Shown here: piece by piece, positions 1 through 6,260 of the stretch
How positions within the stretch are numbered: the first letter of the stretch is position 1
How the letters are laid out: the number at the start of each line of letters is the position of its first letter
Assembly (NCBI RefSeq): GCF_002585305.1
Contig: NZ_NUNF01000119.1
Span: 1 to 14,566 of the forward strand
Length of the DNA stretch: 14,566 bases
Direction: 5' to 3'
From: Bacillus sp. AFS037270
Lineage (GTDB): Bacteria > Bacillota > Bacilli > Bacillales_B > DSM-18226
Made by a program: the position numbers and the translations under genes
Notes under the pieces: model-generated
Database searches by the model: none
Seen by the model: the letters and a program-made list of their open reading frames with translations, nothing else
Told to the model about the DNA's origin: nothing

Positions 1-59
1 CTCGAGGTCATGAGCCAATCCGTCCAAAAGGTTAAAAAGCAACGTTTCGGCCAGCTGGT

Positions 60-106
60 CTTATGCTTGTCGGGGCTGTTCAAGGCGCTTGCGCTTTTGT
101 TCTTAT
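60..106 (-). repeat. Dispersed repeat at the stop of the FNT channel gene, copy 1
   Basis: Read on the minus strand, this stretch starts at the last base before the TAA stop of the channel gene (103-105) and continues downstream. It aligns over 47 nt with positions 14489-14535 on the plus strand, with a single mismatch just after TAA; the inner 41 nt (60-100 against 14495-14535) are identical. It contains the short palindrome GCGCAAGCGC and the pair CTTG/CAAG. The sequence from 1 to 59 may continue the element but does not match the right-hand copy. I believe similar GC-rich elements are scattered in Bacillaceae genomes, but that is memory, not a search. It may act as a 3' end or processing structure; it has no clear U tract. 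Confidence 0.75.
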
Positions 107-927
107 CTTATGCCAGTTTTCGCCATTGGCTTAACGACCTTTGCCTCTGTTAAGACAGGCAGATATTTTTTATAGGTATGCCAATAAGCCATCGCAATAA
201 ATATCGTTCCGCCAACGGCATTGCCTAAAAAGACTGGGATAAAATTACGAATATATTCTATCCATGTAAAATGTCCAGCAAAGATGGCTGCAGGAATGAC
301 AAACATATTAGCCACAACGTGTTGGAATCCGATGGCAACAAACGCCATCGTTGGAAACCAAATACCTAAGATTTTTCCAGACATGTCATTAGCACCATAT
401 GAAAGCCAAACAGCAGATGCAACCAGCCAGTTACAGCCAATCCCGGAAATGAACGCCTGGAGAAAGGTTGCTTCCAGCTTGTGGTCTGCGATACTAATGG
501 ATTTTTCTAAAAAAGGAGTTGCTTCGGTTAAGCCGACAAGATGTCCAAAGAAATAGGCAACAAAAATGGCTCCTAAAAAGTTACTGATGGTTACAAGGAA
601 CCAGTTATATAGTAACTTTCCCGTACTGATCCTATTTGCCATCTTAGCTAAAGGCACCGCCATCATATTCCCAGTCAAAAGTTCCCCGCCTGCCAATAAC
701 GTCAGAATAAGACCGATCGGGAATACGCTCGCACCAATCAAACTGCCTAATCCTTCTAAATTACCGGTTAACGTAGCGGTTACACGGATAAATAACAGGT
801 AACCAAGGGCTATAAATGCTCCTGCTTCAAAACCTAATATGATGGTTTGAAGTGGTGCATACTTGGTTTTTTTAACTCCGTTTTCGACCGTAATGGCCAT
901 GATTTGATCAGGTTTACTAAACCCCAT
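103..927 (-). CDS. Formate/nitrite transporter (FNT) family channel, YwcJ/FocA-like
   Basis: This encodes a 274-residue integral membrane protein of the FNT family, pentameric channels that pass formate, nitrite or related small anions across the cytoplasmic membrane. Visible family marks are GGELLTGN (about residues 80-87), NFLGA (116-120), SGIGCNWLVASAVW (161-174), GFQHVVANMF with the central-pore histidine H203, and LGNAVGG (234-240). Six hydrophobic segments fit the fold. I start it at the ATG at 925-927, preceded by an AAGG-type ribosome site. The upstream in-frame ATG at 970-972 has no ribosome site and would lie almost on the predicted transcription start. The gene stands alone and ends beside a dispersed repeat. 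A Rex-like operator and a cre lie upstream; B. subtilis ywcJ, of the same family, is a known Rex target. Formate against nitrite specificity cannot be told from sequence, so I give no symbol. Confidence 0.9.
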   Translation of the reverse strand: MGFSKPDQIMAITVENGVKKTKYAPLQTIILGFEAGAFIALGYLLFIRVTATLTGNLEGLGSLIGASVFPIGLILTLLAGGELLTGNMMAVPLAKMANRISTGKLLYNWFLVTISNFLGAIFVAYFFGHLVGLTEATPFLEKSISIADHKLEATFLQAFISGIGCNWLVASAVWLSYGANDMSGKILGIWFPTMAFVAIGFQHVVANMFVIPAAIFAGHFTWIEYIRNFIPVFLGNAVGGTIFIAMAYWHTYKKYLPVLTEAKVVKPMAKTGIR

Positions 928-954
928 AATCTCTACACCTTCAATTTCTTTTAT

Positions 955-972
955 TTGTGAAATACTTAACAT
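955..972 (-). promoter_or_regulatory. Candidate Rex operator of the FNT channel gene
   Basis: On the plus strand the site reads TTGTGAA-ATAC-TTAACAT, which matches 12 of the 14 defined positions of the Rex consensus TTGTGAA-N4-TTCACAA. It lies just downstream of the predicted transcription start (about 974) and upstream of the chosen ATG, a position where a bound repressor would block RNA polymerase. A further half-site TGTGAA occurs at 1006-1011. Rex regulation of the family member ywcJ in B. subtilis supports the reading. The match is imperfect and binding is inferred. Confidence 0.5.
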
Positions 973-980
973 ATTATTAT

Positions 981-989
981 TTTATAGCA
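981..989 (-). promoter_or_regulatory. Extended -10 promoter of the FNT channel gene
   Basis: On the minus strand this is TGC-TATAAA, an extended -10 box. A weak -35 (TTCACA, complement of 1006-1011) is 19 nt away. The predicted start near 974 leaves a leader of about 45 nt before the ATG at 927. Confidence 0.45.
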
Positions 990-1027
990 TTTTCATCCAG
1001 AAACCTGTGAATATTTCTTTAATAATT

Positions 1028-1042
1028 ATGAAGCGCTTTCAT
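1028..1042 (-). promoter_or_regulatory. Candidate cre (CcpA) site
   Basis: On the minus strand the 15-mer ATGAAAGCGCTTCAT matches WTGNAANCGNWNNCW at all defined positions but one (A instead of C at position 14). It lies about 55-70 nt upstream of the channel gene's predicted start and about 70 nt upstream of the start for the plus-strand 145-residue gene, so either could be the target. CcpA would act here according to carbon supply. Confidence 0.45.
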
Positions 1043-1096
1043 TCGACAAATTTTTCGTCAAGCTGATTTTACTGTCACATTTTGCGGTTAATTATG

Positions 1097-1105
1097 TGTT
1101 ATAAT
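1097..1105 (+). promoter_or_regulatory. Extended -10 promoter of the 145-residue gene
   Basis: TGT-TATAAT is a perfect sigma-A -10 box with the extended TGn. No good -35 is seen at 16-18 nt. Transcription would begin near 1112, giving a leader of about 100 nt before the ATG at 1212. Confidence 0.5.
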
Positions 1106-1211
1106 ATATACATGTGTTAAATTTCACTAGTAAAACACTTATCACCATCGCTTAATCCTATTTGCTTTGGTTTCATGATATAGTAATTATTAATTGAATG
1201 GATGTGTTACC

Positions 1212-1649
1212 ATGGAAAATACAATTGAGACGGTTTATCGATTAGAAAATCCGGAGAAAAACATTATTAAATTTGCGACTGGCACGCAGCTTCGTTATGA
1301 GGATGTTATTAAAGATGTTTTTGGCGTTGCTTGTATCAATGATTTACACATGATGCTTCAATATAACAAAAGCTTTCAGACAAGCATCTGTAACAGCTAT
1401 GGAATCAGCGAAAAGAAAATCACACTAGATAAGATCATCCGTATCGCATCCAAATCAGATATGCTCACCTTAAAACAACATTTAATCTACGAAAAGAGCC
1501 ATAATGACGTACAGGACGATGATGCTCATCCTGCAGAAAACACTAACCATGTCAACCGCCCTTTTGACACCATCATCAAACTCCAAGAAGGAATCTACCA
1601 ATGGGACGACAGCAATTACTCCTACAACGCTGTTACAAATGGTGCCTGA
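1212..1649 (+). CDS. Unknown 145-residue protein
   Basis: I do not recognise this protein. It is soluble-looking, with no signal peptide or membrane segment. The first 95 residues are mixed helix and strand with several Ile/Leu/Lys-rich stretches; the rest is polar (for example DVQDDDAHPAENTNH) and probably flexible. I start it at ATG 1212; a TTG at 1194 in frame is possible, but both have only a weak GGA ribosome site. The gene is alone, divergent from the channel gene, and convergent with proline dehydrogenase. Its last residues (TNGA) and the TGA stop are encoded inside a copy of the short dispersed repeat at 1635-1653, so the present C-terminus may have been set by that repeat. A decent promoter and leader support expression. 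Confidence 0.6.
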   Translation: MENTIETVYRLENPEKNIIKFATGTQLRYEDVIKDVFGVACINDLHMMLQYNKSFQTSICNSYGISEKKITLDKIIRIASKSDMLTLKQHLIYEKSHNDVQDDDAHPAENTNHVNRPFDTIIKLQEGIYQWDDSNYSYNAVTNGA

Positions 1650-1653
1650 CACC
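1635..1653 (+). repeat. Short stop-codon-linked repeat, copy 1
   Basis: ACAAATGGTGCCTGACACC. The GGTG/CACC arms flank CCTGA, and the TGA is the stop codon of the 145-residue gene. A second copy at 2890-2908 shares ACAAATGGTG, then has the middle in the opposite orientation (TCAGG). That copy abuts the stop of the MFS gene. I believe GGTGTCAGGCACC-like motifs are common in Bacillaceae spacers (memory only). Confidence 0.6.
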
Positions 1654-1689
1654 AAGAGCCAGGTTCTTTTGCAACCTGGCTCTTGGTGT
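1649..1689 (+). terminator. Strong stem-loop between convergent genes
   Basis: A perfect 17-bp stem (1649-1665 with 1673-1689) with a 7-nt loop starts at the last base of the 145-residue gene's stop codon. It ends 10 nt before the end of the convergent proline dehydrogenase gene. No good U tract follows on either strand, so it may be a weak or bidirectional terminator or an RNA-stabilising hairpin. Confidence 0.6.
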
Positions 1690-1699
1690 ATCAATAAAT

Positions 1700-2692
1700 T
1701 TATCTTCTTTTGTTGTTATTTTTTTTGTTAGATTTGGTTAATCTGCCTAATAAGAACGCCCCTGCTGCGACACCTATGATAGTGTTAGTTTTCTTATTAA
1801 ATACTTGTTTAGCTACAAGATTTAAATTTTGTGGTCTTTCTGCTAAACGTCTCATAAAATAACCGTACCAATCATTTCCAAAAGGAACATACGTACAGAA
1901 ATTATATCCCTCACTGGCTAAACTTAATTGAAGTTCTTTTCTAAAACCATACAGCATCTGGAATTCAAACTGGTTATGTGGAATATTGTTTTGGTTAACA
2001 AACTCTTTTACATGATTAATAATCCGATGGTCATGCGTCGCAATCGAAGTAAATTTTCCATTCAAGAGATGCCATTCAATCAATTTAATAAAGTTTGAAT
2101 CAATATCCTTCTTATCTTGGTAAGCGATTTCTTCTGACTCTTTATAAGCACCTTTTACAATCCGGATTCTGTAGTTTTGATATCTTTCCAGGTATTCTAA
2201 CGCTTTATGAAAATAGGCCTGAATCACTGTACCCACATTATCATATTCAAGTGATAATTCGTCCAACAGATTAAAGGTCAACTCCAAATGTTTGAAGTCC
2301 TCCATATCAATGTTGACAAACATATCATATCGGCTCGCCTGGTGGACAATCTCTCTAATATTATTTAAACAAAAGGTATAATCAATATCTAATCCAACTT
2401 GTGTTGGTTTTAATGAAATATGTGCATCCACTTGATTTTCATGAATGGCCTCAATAACTTTAAGAATTTGTTCTTTTGCAGCTGTCGCCTCTTCTTCTTT
2501 AAAGACAAATTCCCCTAAATTGTCAACCGTACAAGATATACCTTGAGTATTAAGTTCCTTAATACTTTTGATAACTTCCGGTATATTAGTCCCGGCGACA
2601 ACACTTTGTGCCCCCATTTTTAATCCATACTTTTTAGCGGCACTATTTAAAAATTGATTTTGTGATAAACCAATGAAAAGATCCTTCAACAT
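1700..2692 (-). CDS. Proline dehydrogenase
   Basis: This 330-residue flavoenzyme oxidises L-proline to 1-pyrroline-5-carboxylate with FAD and passes electrons to the respiratory chain, the first step of proline use. Diagnostic stretches are HISLKPTQVG (91-100), VNIDMED (126-132), YRIRIVKGAYKE (174-185, FAD/substrate region), ATHD (218-221), EFQMLYGFR (243-251) and the substrate-binding RRLAERPQN (281-289). The length fits the monofunctional Gram-positive type. A hydrophobic Gly/Ala tail (about 305-318) ending in basic residues could help membrane association. The ATG has a good AAGGGG ribosome site. It is a single-gene unit: no pyrroline-5-carboxylate dehydrogenase or proline permease is adjacent, unlike the B. 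subtilis put operon. A consensus cre over its -10 box points to carbon catabolite repression. Confidence 0.93.
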   Translation of the reverse strand: MLKDLFIGLSQNQFLNSAAKKYGLKMGAQSVVAGTNIPEVIKSIKELNTQGISCTVDNLGEFVFKEEEATAAKEQILKVIEAIHENQVDAHISLKPTQVGLDIDYTFCLNNIREIVHQASRYDMFVNIDMEDFKHLELTFNLLDELSLEYDNVGTVIQAYFHKALEYLERYQNYRIRIVKGAYKESEEIAYQDKKDIDSNFIKLIEWHLLNGKFTSIATHDHRIINHVKEFVNQNNIPHNQFEFQMLYGFRKELQLSLASEGYNFCTYVPFGNDWYGYFMRRLAERPQNLNLVAKQVFNKKTNTIIGVAAGAFLLGRLTKSNKKNNNKRR

Positions 2693-2724
2693 TACGATTT
2701 CCCCTTGCTGATAGTTTTATTTTC

Positions 2725-2744
2725 ATTATAGCATACGCTTTCAT
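2725..2744 (-). promoter_or_regulatory. Proline dehydrogenase promoter with overlapping cre
   Basis: On the minus strand an extended -10 box TGC-TATAAT (2733-2725) is directly overlapped by ATGAAAGCGTATGCT (2744-2730). That 15-mer matches the cre consensus WTGNAANCGNWNNCW at every defined position. The -35 is weak. A CcpA-HPr(Ser-P) complex bound here would cover the promoter, implying repression when preferred sugars are present. A poorer cre-like sequence (2771-2785) lies upstream. Confidence 0.7.
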
Positions 2745-2833
2745 TAAAACTTATTTTGTGAATTTTTCGAAATAAAACGCTATCATTTTTAGCTTTAATA
2801 TTTCAATTCAACCTTAATTTTCGATAACTTCCT

Positions 2834-2872
2834 AAATAAAAAAACTCATTTCTCCTAAAAGAAATGAGTTTT
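2834..2872 (-). terminator. Terminator of the MFS gene
   Basis: A perfect 13-bp stem (2841-2853 with 2860-2872) has a 6-nt loop. On the minus strand it runs into a U-rich tail (the A tract at about 2834-2845). It lies about 40 nt past the MFS stop codon and insulates the proline dehydrogenase promoter from read-through. Confidence 0.8.
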
Positions 2873-2889
2873 AACAACGTAATTATAGC

Positions 2890-2908
2890 ACAAATGGTGT
2901 CAGGCACC
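2890..2908 (-). repeat. Short stop-codon-linked repeat, copy 2
   Basis: On the plus strand this is ACAAATGGTGTCAGGCACC. On the coding strand of the MFS gene, GGTGCCTGACACC starts immediately after TAA. It pairs with the copy at 1635-1653, which also lies in the coding sense at a stop codon. Confidence 0.6.
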
Positions 2909-4447
2909 TTAGTTTTCTGCAAGTTTGGGCGATATTTTCTTATCGCTAGGTTTTTCTTGGCTTTTTCCTTCAAGGTCTTCGGCTTGTTTAGAGCGTTTGA
3001 TAAAGAAGGATAACACAAGTGCGATAGCTGCAATAAACGTTGCGATTAAGAAAGAAAAGTTAATACCATTTAACATCGATTGCATCATGATATGCTGTTT
3101 CATTTCTGCTAAAGCTGCCTTTGATGGCGGCGCAGTTAAATGCTGCATGGCTGCACCTAGTTCTTTAGCCTCTGATTCAGCACGGTTTGACATAATCGTA
3201 ACCATTAATGCTGTTCCGATGGCACCAGCAACCTGGTTTAATGTATTGTTCATCGCCGTTCCATGCGGATAAAAACGTTTTGGAAGCTGATTTAAACCAT
3301 TTGTCGATACTGGCATCATCACCATCGACATTCCTACCATCCGTACAGAATAGATAATAATTAAATGTGTATAGGTTGTATGAAGTGTTAATTTGCTGAA
3401 AGCATATGTCGTCACAACAATAATCGTTAGACCAGTGACAGCTAATATTCTCCCGCCTATTTTATCAAATAGTTTTCCTGTAAGTGGTGACATGAACGCC
3501 ATCAAGATAGCCCCAGGCATAAGCAATAATCCTGCATCCATTGGAGAAATTCCCCGCAGGTTTTGTGTGTAAATAGGTAGAAGAATCATCCCGGAAAACA
3601 GGGCCATGTTTACAACCATAGAAATGACTGATGATAAAGCAAACATTGGATACCTATAGACACGGAAATTTAACAGTGGTGCTTCTTGCTTAGTTTGGCG
3701 CCAAATAAAGATGAACAAGGAGATAATCCCAACCATAATCGTTCCATAAACTTCTGGGCTGTCCCATCCTTTACTTCCGGCAGAACTAAAGCCGTAAAGA
3801 ATACCGCCAAATCCTATACTTGAAAGGATTACGGATAAGAAATCTAAACGAAGATTAACCTTTTCCTTTTTATCTTTAAGCAAGAATAATCCAATTAAGA
3901 AAACAATAATCGCAATTGGTGTAATAAAGTGGAAAAGCATTCTCCAGTCATAATGCTCGACAATCCAGCCTGATAAAGTAGGACCGATCGCTGGTGCAAA
4001 CATTAGAATTAGACCAAAAACTCCCATTGCCGCTCCCCTTTTTTCAATTGGAAAGCTTACGAGCATTACGTTCATTAACAACGGCATTAAAATAGCCGAA
4101 CCGGCAGCCTGTAGCATCCGTCCGCCTAACAACACCGGAAAAACATGAGCAAATCCAGCCAGAACGGTTCCGGCGGTAAATAACCCTAAAGCTGCTAAGA
4201 AAATATGGCGAACGGAGAACTTTTGAATTAAATAGGCACTAATCGGGATTAAAACTCCGTTTACAAGCATAAAGCCTGTTGTAAGCCACTGAACAGTTGA
4301 TGCCTCAATGTTTAAATCTTTCATTATAGAAGGCAGTGCAATGTTTAGTAACGTATTATTTAAAAATGAGATAAAAGCACCGACCATTAATACAGCAATA
4401 ATACCGTAAGGTGGACGATTTGTATGTTGTTGTTTGGTTTGTTCCAT
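2909..4447 (-). CDS. MFS drug efflux transporter, DHA2 (EmrB/QacA) family
   Basis: This encodes a 512-residue cytoplasmic-membrane protein with about 14 hydrophobic segments, a proton-driven efflux permease of the DHA2 family. Motifs in order are NNTLLNIALP (30-39, the family's D1 motif), the loop around QKFSVRH (75-81), GRMLQAAGSAILMP (109-122, motif B) and APAIGPTLSG (151-160, the antiporter motif C). The acid usually found in D1 is Asn here. The C-terminal 35 residues are charged and cytoplasmic. The ATG follows an AAGGGGG ribosome site. The gene is transcribed alone, with its own terminator. It resembles LmrB/MdtP-type multidrug pumps, but the substrate cannot be read from sequence. No TetR or MarR regulator is adjacent; an inverted repeat at its promoter may be an operator. 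Confidence 0.88.
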   Translation of the reverse strand: MEQTKQQHTNRPPYGIIAVLMVGAFISFLNNTLLNIALPSIMKDLNIEASTVQWLTTGFMLVNGVLIPISAYLIQKFSVRHIFLAALGLFTAGTVLAGFAHVFPVLLGGRMLQAAGSAILMPLLMNVMLVSFPIEKRGAAMGVFGLILMFAPAIGPTLSGWIVEHYDWRMLFHFITPIAIIVFLIGLFLLKDKKEKVNLRLDFLSVILSSIGFGGILYGFSSAGSKGWDSPEVYGTIMVGIISLFIFIWRQTKQEAPLLNFRVYRYPMFALSSVISMVVNMALFSGMILLPIYTQNLRGISPMDAGLLLMPGAILMAFMSPLTGKLFDKIGGRILAVTGLTIIVVTTYAFSKLTLHTTYTHLIIIYSVRMVGMSMVMMPVSTNGLNQLPKRFYPHGTAMNNTLNQVAGAIGTALMVTIMSNRAESEAKELGAAMQHLTAPPSKAALAEMKQHIMMQSMLNGINFSFLIATFIAAIALVLSFFIKRSKQAEDLEGKSQEKPSDKKISPKLAEN

Positions 4448-4506
4448 TTAGTTTCCCCCTTGACGCTTTGTTTGTCATTTTGTACGTTAATTCGCATAAA
4501 GTCTAT

Positions 4507-4539
4507 CTTATACCTTTAGTTCAATTATTGCAATTGGAA
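4507..4539 (-). promoter_or_regulatory. Possible MFS promoter with an inverted-repeat operator
   Basis: On the minus strand TTGCAA (4533-4528) and TATAAG (4512-4507) are separated by 15 nt, a short but usable spacing. The -35 is embedded in a near-palindrome at 4520-4539 (TTCAATT and AATTGGAA arms; perfect inner CAATT/AATTG). This is where a local repressor of an efflux gene would bind. The promoter is weak by consensus and the operator is inferred. Confidence 0.3.
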
Positions 4540-4770
4540 AATACTTATTAATCCGGAGTTTTATATGAATCAAACTATCCCTAACACATACTTTTATACA
4601 GGTAGTACAACATTTCGACATCAACCATTTATCCATTACCCTTGAGGAAAGACCTATTTTTATAACTATTTTTCATCTAAAACAGGATTATTAATCGTTA
4701 TTTTTAAAATGGTTAAAATAATCCATATCAGGACGGTCTGACATAAGAATTAAATTATCACTCACAAAAT
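4540..4770. other. Spacer between the MFS and ftsZ genes
   Basis: This AT-rich spacer holds no gene I can support. A 26-codon plus-strand reading frame (4565-4645) has a GGAG six bases before its ATG, but the peptide shows no recognisable feature and nothing else backs it. No further repeats or operators were seen. Confidence 0.4.
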
Positions 4771-4771
4771 A

Positions 4772-4809
4772 AAACACTCCCAATTCAAATAATATGAATG
4801 GGAGTGTTT
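4772..4809 (-). terminator. Terminator of ftsZ
   Basis: A 10-bp stem (4772-4781 with 4800-4809) is extended by ATTC/GAAT across a one-base bulge, with a 9-nt loop. On the minus strand the stem is followed by UUUUAUUUUG. It begins 8 nt past the ftsZ stop. Confidence 0.85.
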
Positions 4810-4817
4810 GCTATAAA

Positions 4818-5987
4818 CTATCGTCTTCTATTCCGATTACGTAAAAATGTTGGAATGTCGAGTGAATCCTCTTGTACCTGATATGAACCATCATAATCAT
4901 GTTTTGGCTCATCGTGGTAATTTCTTTGTCCGCTATGCTCCTGCTGAATTGTTGGTTCAAACCGTTCTACTCGATTTTGCTGTGATACAGTTTCCTTTAC
5001 AGGAGATGCTGCCGGTCTTTGGGACGGACTATATTCATCTGTAAAACCTGTTGCAATGACTGTAATCATAATTTCATCTTTTAAATTATCATTAATAATG
5101 GAACCAAAGATCATATTTAATTCATGGTCAGAAGCTGATGCAACTAGGTCAGCGGCCTCTTGGACTTCAAAAAGACTTAAATTACTTCCGCCTGTGATAT
5201 TCATTAACACACCTTGAGCACCATCAATCGACGTTTCGAGTAAAGGACTTGAAATCGCTTTTTTTGCTGCTTCAACAGCACGGTCTGGGCCTTTGGCTAC
5301 CCCGATTCCCATTAAAGCAGTCCCTTGGTTTGTCATAATGGTTTTGACATCGGCAAAATCCAGGTTAATTAATCCTGGTACAGCAATTAAGTCAGAGATC
5401 CCTTGAACACCCTGACGAAGAACATTGTCTGCTTCACGGAAAGCTTCGAGCATTGGCGTTTTTTTGTCGACAATTTGCAGTAAGCGGTCATTAGGGATAA
5501 TAATTAAGGTATCCACCGCTTCTCTCATTAGGTCAATTCCACTGGCAGCATTAACTGCACGACGTTTTCCTTCAAATCCGAACGGTCGTGTAACTACCCC
5601 AATCGTTAGAGCACCAAGTTCACGGGCAATTTCCGCGATAGCAGGTGCAGCCCCTGTTCCGGTGCCGCCACCCATACCAGCGGTGACAAATACCATATCG
5701 GCTCCCTCTAGTACCTCTTGCAGCTGCTTTCTACTCTCTTCTACTGCTCTTCTACCGACTTCAGGGTTCGCCCCTGCCCCGAGTCCTCTTGTCAATGTGG
5801 CACCAATTTGCATTTTAATCTCCGCTTTTGAAAGATTAAGAGCTTGTGCGTCTGTATTGACAGCAATAAATTCAACACCTTGGATTCCATCCTCAATCAT
5901 ACGGTTAACAGCGTTATTTCCACCGCCGCCAACACCAATAACTTTTATTCTAGCAATTTGATCTATATTCATGTCAAGATCCCACAT
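4818..5987 (-). CDS. ftsZ: Cell division GTPase FtsZ, standing alone
   Basis: FtsZ is the tubulin-like GTPase that polymerises into the cytokinetic Z ring. The 389-residue protein has the N-terminal nucleotide-binding segment ([13 protein letters not shown], 18-30), the tubulin signature GGGTGTG (107-113), the T7 loop NLDFAD (208-213) that completes the GTPase site of the next subunit, a variable linker (about 316-375) and the C-terminal peptide [13 protein letters not shown] that binds FtsA, SepF and other partners. All key parts are intact. The ATG at 5987 follows a near-perfect AGGAGGAG ribosome site, and the N-terminus aligns with the usual bacillar start. Unusually there is no ftsA or other division gene beside it, and it has its own terminator. 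From memory, several residues depart from canonical Bacillus FtsZ (for example [23 protein letters not shown]). It is therefore probably a second FtsZ, or an ftsZ moved from the dcw cluster. Confidence 0.95.
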   Translation of the reverse strand: MWDLDMNIDQIARIKVIGVGGGGNNAVNRMIEDGIQGVEFIAVNTDAQALNLSKAEIKMQIGATLTRGLGAGANPEVGRRAVEESRKQLQEVLEGADMVFVTAGMGGGTGTGAAPAIAEIARELGALTIGVVTRPFGFEGKRRAVNAASGIDLMREAVDTLIIIPNDRLLQIVDKKTPMLEAFREADNVLRQGVQGISDLIAVPGLINLDFADVKTIMTNQGTALMGIGVAKGPDRAVEAAKKAISSPLLETSIDGAQGVLMNITGGSNLSLFEVQEAADLVASASDHELNMIFGSIINDNLKDEIMITVIATGFTDEYSPSQRPAASPVKETVSQQNRVERFEPTIQQEHSGQRNYHDEPKHDYDGSYQVQEDSLDIPTFLRNRNRRR

Positions 5988-6042
5988 TCGCTACTCCTCC
6001 TAAACCACTATTACTTTATAATTCAGAAAATTAACTTTAATG

Positions 6043-6058
6043 AAAAAAGTACTTTTTT
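6043..6058. repeat. Perfect 16-nt palindrome in the ftsZ leader
   Basis: AAAAAAGTACTTTTTT reads the same on both strands and lies 56-71 nt upstream of the ftsZ ATG. It cannot form a good RNA hairpin because it has no loop, so a DNA-binding protein site is more likely, if it has any function. No convincing sigma-A promoter was found nearby. Confidence 0.4.
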
Positions 6059-6140
6059 CCCAATTATTCTACTTAATATTTTAGCAAAATAATAGGCTTG
6101 TTTGTATAGTACGACGTATTCATTTCAACAAAAAATTTTT

Positions 6141-6188
6141 AAAAAAGCTCAAAAATGAGGGCATTTTCTAGCTATTTTGAACTTTTTT
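6141..6188. terminator. Terminator-like stem-loop with no adjoining gene
   Basis: The arms 6141-6154 and 6175-6188 pair with one C.A mismatch around a 20-nt loop. The AAAAAAG/CTTTTTT ends give a U tract on either strand. No protein gene ends nearby on either strand. It could end a minus-strand transcript coming from 6440-6261. Confidence 0.45.
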
Positions 6189-6260
6189 ATACTGCGGTCT
6201 TTTTGGATATATTGGACTATTAGCGGGTAAAAGGCTAGTTGTGTCGAATTATGAGATGTT

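Noticed and set aside
221..802. Plus-strand frames opposite the FNT channel gene
   Set aside because: Antisense shadows without ribosome sites or recognisable protein features.
2756..2773. TTGTGAA upstream of proline dehydrogenase as a Rex site
   Set aside because: Only one arm fits; the second arm has three of seven matches, so it is a half-site expected by chance in AT-rich DNA.
2803..3033. Minus-strand 76-codon frame at the 3' end of the MFS gene
   Set aside because: Overlaps the MFS gene in another frame, runs through its terminator, and resembles no family.
4565..4645. 26-codon plus-strand frame with GGAG upstream, in the MFS/ftsZ spacer
   Set aside because: One short ribosome-site match is weak evidence; there is no recognisable peptide, promoter or terminator. 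Kept only as a remark in the spacer entry.
5425..5961. Long plus-strand reading frame opposite ftsZ (178 codons)
   Set aside because: It is the antisense shadow of a highly conserved gene, with low-complexity Ser/Ala/Pro composition and no supporting ribosome site or family.
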